From: Batrachochytrium dendrobatidis JAM81
Taxonomy: Eukaryota > Chytridiomycota > Chytridiomycetes > Rhizophydiales
Reading direction: 5' to 3'
DNA length: 64,000 nt
Assembly: GCF_000203795.2 (NCBI RefSeq)
Contig: NW_006281102.1
Coordinates: 848,567-912,566 of the forward strand
Positions within the stretch are counted from its first letter, which is position 1. Each line of letters opens with the position of its first letter. Position numbers and translations under genes: made by a program. Positions 1 through 9,173 of this stretch are shown piece after piece. The notes below the pieces were generated by a model. That model was not told where the DNA came from. It saw only the letters and a program-made list of their open reading frames with translations, and did no database searches.

Positions 1-766
1 TCCCATCAACGGAAGTATTGTTGTTGGAAAAAACTTTGACCAACTCAATGAAATTCTGTGCAATGATGGATGGGCAAAGGATGAAGTGAATACAGTGCAA
101 GTTCAATCAAGACGATCAGTTCAACAAACCATCCTTGGACTAAGACAAACGGTACTGACTAGTCCGGTATCAGAAAACAACACAGTTTCTGCGTCAGGAA
201 CTCCCACAGGAATGCCTCGGCTACGCGGAACTGCATCAAAACTGTCGATTTCTCCTTCGTCGCCTGTGTCTGAAACATCTCTACCACCACCATTGGAATC
301 CGTTCAACCCAAACCAAAAGTACTCGCTCCAAATATTCCCCTTCCACGAAAATCCAAGTACTTGTACTTTCACAACGAAGCCGATCCTAAATCCCAACTC
401 ATGCTTGATATCCTTCACAGCAAAACTGTTCACGCTGACATTGAAATCATGCCAAAAGAACTCACATCAAAAGAGATTCGACCACTATTGCATCTATTGG
501 ATCCTAAAGAGTATCTGACACTGCTTACTAGGACGGATATTCTAACTAGTGAGGAACTGGCTAGAGTTCGAGCTGGAAACCCAGAAGATTTAGTTAGAGT
601 TTTAACGGGACCTCTTGGATCTGAAAACTTGACCAAGCCAATCATCATTTGTCCGTTGATAGGGACAATCCTAATTGGATTCAAACCCAACGAATTGGAC
701 AATATAACAAGCGAAAACGCATGGGGTACGGGTGACATTTGGGACAGATATGTAAGTTATTTTTAG
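1..766 (+). CDS. ArsC-like thioredoxin-fold protein, C-terminal part (5' cut by window)
   Basis: The frame is open from the window edge, so the gene starts upstream. After a Ser/Thr/Pro-rich linker, the region from about base 350 reads like the arsenate-reductase/Spx fold: a beta start YLYFHN, then helices, then the late KPIIICP strand that matches the family's RPIVVTP motif and its following Gly. The catalytic Cys expected after the first strand (NPxCxxSR) is absent; the equivalent stretch is NEADPKSQ. The first 30 codons in the window (GSIVVG then GW and D) resemble the end of this same domain, so the protein probably has at least two tandem copies. A GTAAGT lies at 752, just before the in-frame stop at 764-766, so a further exon is possible. 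Function is unknown; without the Cys it is unlikely to be an arsenate reductase. Confidence 0.55.
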   Translation, partial: PINGSIVVGKNFDQLNEILCNDGWAKDEVNTVQVQSRRSVQQTILGLRQTVLTSPVSENNTVSASGTPTGMPRLRGTASKLSISPSSPVSETSLPPPLESVQPKPKVLAPNIPLPRKSKYLYFHNEADPKSQLMLDILHSKTVHADIEIMPKELTSKEIRPLLHLLDPKEYLTLLTRTDILTSEELARVRAGNPEDLVRVLTGPLGSENLTKPIIICPLIGTILIGFKPNELDNITSENAWGTGDIWDRYVSYF

Positions 767-1352
767 ACGAAAATGATTCGGCTACAATGAGGCATACTCA
801 AGATCTGTATAAACCTCGATTGTAATTGACATGCCATACCCGTGGGCTAACCCTGACATTTCAATCCTTTACATTACACATACTGTAGAAATAGCTCTTG
901 ATGCATTACTATCTGGCGGTTCTGAACACACTTTTATTTTCCCTTTAATCATAGCATATTTTAAACACAATATCACATATTTAAATCAACCGAGTGTGGT
1001 CAAAACTACTGGTCTGCTTGCCAGATTTAAACCTGATTGCCATCATTCTCATTTTGAATACAACGGTAAAGTGTTGCCATAGCATTACTGTTTTGAAATT
1101 CTCTGTAGGGTTCACGCATCTGAATCCTAAATTGCCCATATAAATGAAATGGTATGGAATAAATAAAATCCAAAGTGTTTACAACGTATGTTTTAGAACC
1201 CAAACATACCAAGTACTGTAAACGTGTAATTAAAGGTTACAATAGATTCCACCATATCATTGTAGTACAGTATGTGGTAGTCTATACACAATCAGTGCAA
1301 GAGGTAGTTTATTTTAAAATGGCATCAAATGGATCAAGAATATTTACCAGTA
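767..1352. other. Intergenic, no gene seen
   Basis: This 586-base AT-rich gap lies between the ArsC-like gene and the 3' end of the YOP1-like gene. Short open frames here have no recognisable protein features. It holds the two convergent 3' ends, and possibly a last exon of the ArsC-like gene. Confidence 0.5.
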
Positions 1353-1832
1353 TTACTGTTTTTTGTCAAGATAGATATCAGTTAGGCTGGGAACAACAAC
1401 CAGTGAGTAGATTTCTTTGAGTGCATAGGAATGTGACCAATATAGCGATACCAACAATGCCGACTTGAACACAAAGTAGTATGGAATATATACTCGGCCA
1501 ACAATGTCTACTAGACCTGTCACTACACCGTACACACTAAAGTACAACACCCAGAGCTTCAACAAGTCGAGATTGTTGTTGATGGATGCACGGAGAGAAG
1601 CGTGGATCGGATATGCTAATGCAATGATATTTGCAGCAAATGGGGCTCCGATATGGAATGGGTCAAGGAAAAGCAGAAACGAGAGGATAAGATATGCAGC
1701 CAGAGCCAGATGGACCTTGTTGATGCCAGTATAAGATTGAATATCAGTCAGAGTGCGAGACTGTGACAGATGGATGCTGGCTTGGGTCATGTATGGATTG
1801 ATTGTATGATAGATACGATCTTGAAGTAGCAT
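1353..1832 (-). CDS. YOP1/REEP (TB2/DP1/HVA22) ER-shaping protein
   Basis: A single 159-residue frame. It has the family layout: a short polar N-terminus, a hydrophobic hairpin at about residues 43-85 containing the IALAYPIHASLRA motif (family version VYPAYASLKAIES), and a second hairpin at about 90-130 with LWVLYFSVYG and IPYYFVFKSALLV. Yop1/REEP proteins insert as wedges into the outer leaflet of tubular ER and form the hairpins that curve it together with reticulons. Length is normal for fungal Yop1 (about 160-180). The usual acidic DD after the first hairpin is replaced by NNNLD. The start is the first ATG and lies only 76 bases from the divergent TMEM14 start, so the two genes probably share a promoter. 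Confidence 0.88.
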   Translation of the reverse strand: MLLQDRIYHTINPYMTQASIHLSQSRTLTDIQSYTGINKVHLALAAYLILSFLLFLDPFHIGAPFAANIIALAYPIHASLRASINNNLDLLKLWVLYFSVYGVVTGLVDIVGRVYIPYYFVFKSALLVSLYWSHSYALKEIYSLVVVPSLTDIYLDKKQ

Positions 1833-1908
1833 TTGGCCAAATAGATAATGAAAATGGAGATAAAATGAAAAATTGCAACTGTTATCACCAGCTGCAACAC
1901 TCGTTCAA

Positions 1909-2497
1909 ATGTCATCGCATATTGCATTCTCTATGGCTGGCATCTGTAAGCAATGGATTGAATTCAATTGGTTATTATACCGTCTTTTATTTCCCTCGTC
2001 TCTATCACCAAGTGCTTTTATATTGCCAAACCAGTGATCAGATCCAGGATATTCAACTCATGCCATGCATTACATTTGATACTGGATCGTTCAACCAATA
2101 TAGGTGCCATTGGCGGAACTGCTGGATATATAAAAGGCCGTTCAATCCCATCACTCGTTGCTGGACTAGGATTTGGTGCCTTGATGGCTGGTGCAGGGTA
2201 TTTCAATCTTGCTCATATTAATTACACTTTAGTGAGCAGTTGATAATAGATTGCCGACATGAATCTGTCAAGGGTAACATCCATCTGTACATATGAATTT
2301 TGGTTATTAGATATTTGATCAAGGAAAACAAGCCATACGGAATTGAGGTGGCTACTACGACTTCGGCAGTACTAAGTGCTGCCATGACTCCTAGAGCAAT
2401 CAAAGGAAAACCTGTTCCTATTGTTCTTGGTGTTCTTGGTCTTGGAACTGCTACATACTATGGAAACAAGTGGTATCAACAAATCAATGGAGTATGA
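1909..2497 (+). CDS. TMEM14-family mitochondrial/ER membrane protein
   Basis: Three exons, 1909-1945, 2104-2197 and 2311-2497, join in frame to 105 residues, the normal TMEM14 (UPF0136) length. Donors are GTAAGC and GTATTT. The spliced product carries GGTAGYIKGRSIPSLVAG, matching the family signature GxxGYxKAGSxPSLxAG, and three to four small-residue-rich helices, with RAIKGKPVPIVLGVLGLG equivalent to the family's KFMPAGLIAGAS region. TMEM14 proteins are small inner-membrane or ER proteins; TMEM14C helps protoporphyrin transport in animals. The frame runs through introns if unspliced, which gives longer but non-homologous reading. It is divergent from the YOP1-like gene. Confidence 0.87.
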
Positions 2498-2740
2498 CTC
2501 AATACTGCTGGTTGAATGATGACGCTTTTTACACAAACGAGGTCCAGATTTTACACTCTAAATACGTGGAATTAGCGTGGCAGATACATTGCTAGCACTC
2601 GAGATTATTAATAAATGCAATCAGCAGCAATGCATGTGCATTAAAGTAAAAAGACATGTTTTATTTATTGGTAAAAAGAATTGACCATTTTAAGAAAACT
2701 GACCCATACACACCAAGCATTTTTAGACCTATCAAACTAT

Positions 2741-5700
2741 CTAAAGCTTGCGACCACTCCAGAAACTAGCGTACATGTTAACACGATCAATGTACATATT
2801 GTCGCCCTCGCGAACTTGGCATTTAATGACCTCAAATCCAGTAGCAGCAAATATCTCGTTGTACCATGGGTGTTTGCCGGCCGAACGCCAATAGACAAAG
2901 CCGCCTTGAGCCATTTTCTTATGCACGGTTTCAATCTCGGTCTTGGCATCTTCGTGAGAAAACCAATCTAAATGATCCATAAGAATAACCTTGGTCAACT
3001 CATTATCAGCAACTTGGTTATTGAGTACATTGTTGATGTAGTCGGTGTGAATCTTGATAGCATCAAGACGATGAGGCTCGGAACGAAGAATGTTAAAGCC
3101 TTCTTCTGTAAGATAGGCAGGATTTCCCTTGGCGTTAGGGTTGTACTTGAGCATCAAGGGCATGTAATAAAAGTAATTGTCGTCTCCTAGATGAGATTTG
3201 GCTACTACGGGATCAAGAGTGTTGACACAATATTCGTGGGCAGAACCTTCCTGCAACAGCATCTGCATCTGTGCTGGTGGAACACCGAGAGCTCCCCAAA
3301 GAAATCGGTCATTGTTAAGAATGCGAATAAGCCATTTGCTCAATAGGTGAGGACGAAGCTCTTCAAGCCAAATACGGTTTTGCTCTTCAAGAGTAGGTGC
3401 GCTGCACATGCGCTCAACAACGGGACGAAGGCCACGAACACGAATCACAAATTGAAAGACACGGATGGCAAGACCAGAGCAACCAGTTTTAAATAGATTG
3501 GAGAAACCAGATGTTTGTTTCCAAAAATGATATGCGTATGGAGAAAGATGAGGAGATAAATGTGTATCCAAAAGAGTAGAAAATTTGGGAATGTAGCCTT
3601 CTCCAAACAAGAGCCAAAAGTCTTCGTATGACATGGATGAAAGTCCGGCAAGCTTAAGCTCAAGCATGTGATTTTGGCAGGGATTTAGATCAACACAGTG
3701 AATACGTTCAGGTCCAACTTTGGCGGCATACTCCAGGACGTTGCAACCACCAGAGCTAATCACAAACATGTGATCAGTGGGTTTAATGTTCATATATTCC
3801 AAGTCTACACGAGGATCTTCCCATGTGAATGCATAAATGTAAGTAGAAAAGCTATCGAGCAGTTTAGGATCAAATGGTTGTCTCCATTTAAAGCCTTGTC
3901 CGTGAACGTGATCAGCAGAAACAGTGGCCATGGCAGTGACAGAGGGAGGAGGAATAGCAATAGGAGCAACTTTTGGAATGGAATCTCTGATCACCTCATC
4001 GTCAAATTCGTCACCAGATGCATCAGATACATCATCTTGACTACGAACTGTATTGGAAGTAGTCACATCGGCTTCGACGTCGTTATCAAGAGCAAATGAA
4101 GGAATAGCAGCATGTTTCTGAGCACCAACATAGACGTAGTAAGGTATCTTGACAAAAGGCTTGATAAAATGGTTGAGACAGTTGAGTGCCTTGACAGTTT
4201 TAAATTTGTGTTCAAGATATTCACGGCGACCAGGAGAAAGATAAATGTTGTCTTGATCAAACCAAATAGCCCAGAACCAACGCATGAACCAACCCAGCTG
4301 ACGAGTAGGGTCAGCAGATCGCTTTGCAGAGACGTAAAAGTCAGATATACCAAAAATACCAGTGGGAGCAAGAATTTCAGAGATACGGTCAATGATAGGG
4401 TAGTAGATCTCAATCATAGAGAGTGAATAAGACATTGTAATCAAGGCAATGTCCATGTCAACTCCATCTTCTTTTGGAATAGCAAATTTGGCGGCATCCA
4501 TGCACAAAACAGTAACATTAGTCCATCCGAGACGAGCAAATCGCTTGCGAGCAACTTCACAGAGTGAAGGAGTGATGTCAACAAGATAAACTTTGTCAAA
4601 ATTGCGGATAGGAAAAAATTGATTCATGCGCTCAATGTTTTCACCGGTACCGCCACCAATATCTACCCAAGCAAATCTACGGTCAAGACCGGCTAAATAC
4701 GAAGGAGAAAGTGGTGGAGAGGGCAAACTGGCAGGATCAGTGACAGTTTCGCCAGATCGGCCAACCTGAAAATCATTGACATAAAGACAGGGATAAACTT
4801 GACGAAGCTGAGCAGCACAGAGTTTAAGCATGGTTGAGCGACCACGCAAGAGTCTAATGTTATAAAGCAATAAGCATAAGTAATTAGCGGTCAGATTGCA
4901 TGGCTGAACAACAAATGCCAAATTTAATTTTTGCAGCCAAACACCCCAAATGTAGGGCGTATACCCCTTTTATAAACAGAGTATGAGGGCACGTGGGTAA
5001 AAGATATCAAAGCTCAATGAGAGCAGTCGGGATGAAAATTAATGAATGGTAGAATATGGCTGGATAGAAGACAGTAACCAAAAGGTATAAATCACTCATG
5101 ACTCCAGCAGACTGTAAATCAATAGTCAATGATAAAGAATATGGATTCAACTGTCATGATCATGTCATGATCATGCCATTCACAATAAATCAAGGGAAAT
5201 CCATATAGATGTAATTGGATAACGATGCACACATCAAACAAACAGCTATTCTATTGAAAAAGAGATGACAAGTGAAGCATGCAATAATATTCGCATCAAA
5301 CCATTCAACAGCAGTAAGGAATTACCTGCGACGAGTCACATCATAAATTTCGGCTTGACCTTCATAAAACTGTTCTAAACGCTGCTGGTGCTGATCAGAG
5401 TCAATACCGTTGGGCTTGGACATCAGATAAGGCTTGATGAAGCAGCTGTATGCAAATACCATATAGGGCTTACCCATAGTAGTAGAGACGTAGACGATCG
5501 ACAAGAGAGCAATCAGCAAGGCCGCTTGAAAACCAGTGGGCATGTAAGCAAGTGCAGTGTAGGATTGTATCAGTCTCTGTTTTGCAGCACCCAAAGTAGA
5601 TTGAGCAGGAATCCAGTCAGAAGCCAGCATGATTAGAGGAAGCGCAACAGCCAGACCCACATAGAGTCGTTTATAGGCAAGCAATGGCTTGGATTTGCCA

Positions 5701-5837
5701 GAAAGACGAGAGCCAGCCTTAACATGAAGGTTTTGTTGATGAGCACCCACAATGTTAGTACGAGGAGTAACTTTGGGAGCAGCCATCGGTTGTTTGAGTA
5801 AGAGTACGTAGGTTGGCCAATGTGGTGACAGTAACAA
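2741..5837 (-). CDS. BTA1: Betaine lipid (DGTS) synthase BTA1, BtaB-BtaA fusion
   Basis: Two exons, 5837-5326 and 4853-2741, give 874 residues. The join TRR|RLLRGR restores the family motif around AEIYDxTRxRLLRGR, so the first 22 codons of the long downstream frame are intron. Residues about 45-140 hold two membrane segments. From about 235, WVDIGGGTG is a SAM-binding motif I of the BtaB-type methyltransferase, which adds three methyl groups. From about 505 (FTWEDPRVD, then SSGGCNVLEY and CVDLNPCQ) is the BtaA-type 3-amino-3-carboxypropyl transferase that moves the homoserine unit from SAM to diacylglycerol. The fused enzyme makes phosphorus-free diacylglyceryl-trimethylhomoserine in the ER. 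ATG at 5786 (MAAPKV) is an alternative start. The gene is divergent from the TMEM97-like gene. The domains are complete, with no missing motifs seen. Confidence 0.93.
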
Positions 5838-5972
5838 TCAGATCAGCAACACCAGAAACCAATGATCAAGAGTTGGAAAGTGAAGGAAATTCGAATTTGA
5901 TTGGACGGGTTGTCAGACTCAGATCTTGACAAAAAGGCAATTCTAGTTGAAAACTATTCCCACCAATCTACA

Positions 5973-6590
5973 ATGTCTTCTCACAACACTTCATTCATGC
6001 ATCGTCCGCTTGACATGCTGTTTGCCATCTTTTTCTCATTGGGTCTGTTTCCCGCTATTATCTTTGCTTCGCAGGTTGCGCTCTCTCCTGATCTACGTTC
6101 ACTCTACATCCCACAATCCCTCCAGACATTACTAGTGAGTGCTGTCGCATCTACTCACGATCCTCTCATCTCTATGGCTCTGGGAAACAGGGAAATGTGG
6201 GTAGCTTCTATATTCACTGCCGAACTTGTTCTTCAGGCTCCTTTCTTTCTCTTTGCCATTGTTGCTCTCTCCATGAACTGGCACTCTTGGTTTCGTTTTC
6301 CCGCTATCATCTACTCGGTCCATGTTCTCACAACCATGATTCCAATTTATGCTGAGCTGCTTTGGGGACGACAGGAATTTATTCAAGCACTTGAAATGAG
6401 CGAGGCTGAAGTCTATGGACTCCGATTACAGTGGGCTGGCATATATTCTCCATTTATCATTATGCCCACTATCTTGCTGATCAAATGGCTTTTTTTTTAC
6501 GATCCCACTGGAGGTGCTGGTCAGCGATTATTTGCTCTTGCCCCTGGCTCTATGGTCAAAGCCAATTTGCATACTAAAAAGTCGCAATAA
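5973..6590 (+). CDS. TMEM97/EXPERA-domain sterol-related membrane protein
   Basis: 205 residues from the ATG at 5973 (MSSHNTSF); upstream in-frame codons lack an ATG. Four hydrophobic segments are seen. The central stretch FTAELVLQAPFF followed by RFPAIIYSVHVLTTMIPI closely matches the sigma-2 receptor TMEM97 (FCELVFQLPFF and RTPAIIYSVHTMTTLIPI), and IYSPFIIMPTILLI matches its last helix. EXPERA proteins (TMEM97, EBP, TM6SF) are ER proteins linked to sterol isomerisation or sterol trafficking; TMEM97 binds NPC1. The conserved Asp/Glu pair (E in TAELV, E in IYAELLW) is present. The start lies about 190 bases from the BTA1 start, back to back. Confidence 0.9.
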   Translation: MSSHNTSFMHRPLDMLFAIFFSLGLFPAIIFASQVALSPDLRSLYIPQSLQTLLVSAVASTHDPLISMALGNREMWVASIFTAELVLQAPFFLFAIVALSMNWHSWFRFPAIIYSVHVLTTMIPIYAELLWGRQEFIQALEMSEAEVYGLRLQWAGIYSPFIIMPTILLIKWLFFYDPTGGAGQRLFALAPGSMVKANLHTKKSQ

Positions 6591-7363
6591 ATATTCGAGT
6601 GGTTGTAGCAAACGCATATTTGATACAGTTTTTTATTTCCATGGATCTGGCTTGGATTTCAATCTGACAACAACATGAAGTGGTGAGCATCCAAACAGTA
6701 TTCATCTAAAATCACACTTGAGATCTTGCCATGTGTAAATATTGTAGAAACGACAAGCCCATCTTTGTAATTACACTCAACAAAATGCTCCGTTGTGCTT
6801 ATCTTGCATTCAAAGCCTCGTTTGCTTTGAAATAAACAGTGGTTAGATATTCAACGTGCTTTCCTATTAGAGATTGATCTCAATCCAATAAACACTAGCA
6901 ATGATATAATGCACACGATCAAACTATAGTTTGAGTTTCCACTTGACATGACCATATATTGTATGATCCGCAGATTCATGCATTGCAATCCAGGTATTAG
7001 TTTTTACTATTCCGATGCTATCAAACTCCTATATCCTAATCTCACAGATACGCTTGCAATCTAGCTCAAGAGAACAACGATCGCAGTCTCAAGAATGCGA
7101 CTGTTTCCATACCAGTCACCCAATTCCATAATGTTCAGTGTGTACAAGAGTTGGAGAGTGAGCAAGTGTGGAATCTATTGAAGCAGATATAAACATTCAT
7201 TCAGCTTAAACAGTGAGCAAAGATCAGTTGAACGAATTCAGAGAACACAATATTATCTAATAAATTTGATGGAAGCCAACACCAATCATTTCATGAAACT
7301 GGCCGTTTATTATGTGCTTAGTCACCCTTGCTTAGTGTTCTATTTTACGCCAATACAGCTGAT
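6591..7363. other. Intergenic; inverted-repeat element in reverse orientation reaching the next start codon
   Basis: No gene seen. From about 6880 the DNA matches the reverse complement of the dispersed element described at 14997 (the stretch with CCAATAAACACT, then CAAACTATAGTTT). The right end at about 7335-7363 (TATTTTACG, then AATACAG) is the terminal repeat. The left end is unclear; a weak terminal-like TACAGTTTTTTATTTCC lies near 6628. Confidence 0.6.
6880..7363 (-). mobile_element. MITE copy F (TIR element, reverse)
   Basis: Internal sequence matches copy A in reverse over about 60 bases (CCAATAAACACT.GCAATGATAT and CAAACTATAGTTT), and the right terminal repeat is seen at 7335-7363. 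The terminal TA is at 7363-7364, so its A is also the A of the glycosyltransferase ATG. The left boundary is uncertain. Confidence 0.6.
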
Positions 7364-8662
7364 ATGTTGCACCAACGCAAGTTTCGACGGTTGTTGATAC
7401 TCGTACTGATAGGAATCGGATGCATTGCGACATACTGGCTTCTGACAACAAACGAGGGACCGCCAACTACTGGAGATTTACTAAGGACATTCAAAACAAG
7501 CACAAGATTGGATCAAGCAAATGTGCATGCATATACTGGCAGGATCACACCATCATACACTCATTGTCATATTATGTGGTCCTATACTCTTAAAATCCAT
7601 TCATGTGGAAGCACATTCAAAAACTCCATTGTCAAGTCTAGTCTAAACTCGCAGTATAGCTCAAAATATAGCTCTTCAAATAGTATAATGATCCAGGGTA
7701 TGAGTCAAAAACTTGTAGAACAGAATATGCGTGCTATAAAGAATGGATCAAATTTATCTGAAACCATCAATGATGAATGCCGCCAAGATTCATCTCGCTG
7801 TCCTATGCTGTGGGTAACGTACTCCACGTATTGTAGTTTAGGATCGAATCGGCTAGCAGATTTACTTGGTGCAGCAGGGATTCCACTTGCAGTACTTGGA
7901 TATGGCAGTAAATGGAAAGCAAGATGGGGACTACGCATCCGTATTCTTCACGACTACCTTTTGACTCAACCCGAAGATCGTTTAATCGTATGGTCGGACT
8001 CGGATGATGTTATCATTACTCCAGGCACTACAGTTTCAGAACTCATTTCGAGGTACAATTCTCTTGTGGATCTATACAATGGGCCGAGGGTGTTTTTTGC
8101 TGCAGAAATTGCTTGCTATCCTCGTGGGGATCTATGGTCAAACTATACTGATCCTGAACATATCCAAGGTAAAAAAACATATACGCCGTTCAGATATTTG
8201 AATGCGGGAATCATGATTGGCCCAGCTGGATTGATTCGTCGACTGATTCAGGTAGTGTATCAGCATGATTGTTATGATGATCAGCTACTATTCACTTTGG
8301 CTCTGCTGGATCCAATACAGTGGTGGCGAGACCCATCTACAAACACCTATGAGGTGGGATCATCTACTTTATTGTTCAGTAAAAATCAACCTCCACGCAA
8401 CGGGGATCAAAACTCACTCTTGAAGATCGACACAGCTCAACAGCTTATTCAAATTGACCACTGGAATCTCCTCAGTGTGGCCATGTATGGCATCTCTGCT
8501 AATCAGTATCAAATTCTTGAGACTGCCCCATATCTTAATTTTTTAGAAACAAACAGTCGCCCACTGATACTCCATCAAAGTGGCTCGAAAAAGGACGATC
8601 ATACGTTGGAAGTACTTGCCAAGAAGTTTGGTTACGTGTATGAAACAGACTTTTCAAGATAA
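7364..8662 (+). CDS. PLOD/procollagen-glycosyltransferase-like type II membrane glycosyltransferase
   Basis: A 432-residue frame from the ATG at 7364. A basic N-terminus (QRKFRR) and a single membrane segment at about residues 10-29 indicate a Golgi or ER type II enzyme with its catalytic domain in the lumen. From about residue 145 it resembles the glycosyltransferase domain of lysyl hydroxylases (PLOD): VWSDSDDVI carries the metal-binding DxD, FAAEIACYPRG matches the family's FSAEFxCWP, and FRYLNAGIMIG matches RFLNSGGFIG, followed by YDDQLLF (DDQLF). These enzymes transfer glucose or galactose from a UDP-sugar. No 2-oxoglutarate oxygenase domain follows, so it is the glycosyltransferase part alone. 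It probably glycosylates surface or secreted proteins, but the acceptor is unknown. The start codon abuts an inverted-repeat element. Confidence 0.8.
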   Translation: MLHQRKFRRLLILVLIGIGCIATYWLLTTNEGPPTTGDLLRTFKTSTRLDQANVHAYTGRITPSYTHCHIMWSYTLKIHSCGSTFKNSIVKSSLNSQYSSKYSSSNSIMIQGMSQKLVEQNMRAIKNGSNLSETINDECRQDSSRCPMLWVTYSTYCSLGSNRLADLLGAAGIPLAVLGYGSKWKARWGLRIRILHDYLLTQPEDRLIVWSDSDDVIITPGTTVSELISRYNSLVDLYNGPRVFFAAEIACYPRGDLWSNYTDPEHIQGKKTYTPFRYLNAGIMIGPAGLIRRLIQVVYQHDCYDDQLLFTLALLDPIQWWRDPSTNTYEVGSSTLLFSKNQPPRNGDQNSLLKIDTAQQLIQIDHWNLLSVAMYGISANQYQILETAPYLNFLETNSRPLILHQSGSKKDDHTLEVLAKKFGYVYETDFSR

Positions 8663-9173
8663 AATTGACCGAAACCAACACTAGAAGAATATTGTTTAAT
8701 ATACTACTGGCTTTATTGTTTGGATATTCAGCTGCATAGTGACTCGAGCAGCAGTCTTGCCAGACAGTCAGCATTTCCGCGTACTTGACGCAACATGAGA
8801 TTTCTTGAACATCTCTAGATACCCGCAGCTCAATGACAAAACTTTGTGTGAGAATACTTCAACTGCACACTATGCAATCATGTCTAGTTAAAAACAGGGC
8901 TTTAAGCCTGGCTAAAATAAACAAGTCAGGCATTTATTTGACGTATAACCCTCAATCCATTTACAAATCTACAACACTTGAGTTGGTGTGATGAAAACAT
9001 CAAATACCAAGTAGATAATGTCTTGGTACAAGTTGATTGGATGGTCAAACCTTGTAGCAGATCAGTGGAAGCAGTACGGAACAGTCGAGATTCAAGTGAG
9101 CAGAATGAGCCCAATGATCACGTGTAAAACACTTTATATTCGATTTTGGCATCATGAAACCAACAGCAACAGA
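8663..9173. other. Intergenic, no gene seen
   Basis: 511 bases between the glycosyltransferase stop and the first UFD2 exon. Nothing recognisable on either strand; it presumably contains the UFD2 promoter. Confidence 0.5.

Noticed and set aside
4854..4921. N-terminal 22 codons of the long BTA1 frame
   Set aside because: They are intron: an acceptor TTAG at 4854-4855 joins the downstream exon to 5326 and restores the conserved TRRRLLRGR motif.
5150..5180. Repeated TCATGATCATG words
   Set aside because: Short direct repeat inside the BTA1 intron; no array and no paired element. No CRISPR-like arrays exist in the window.
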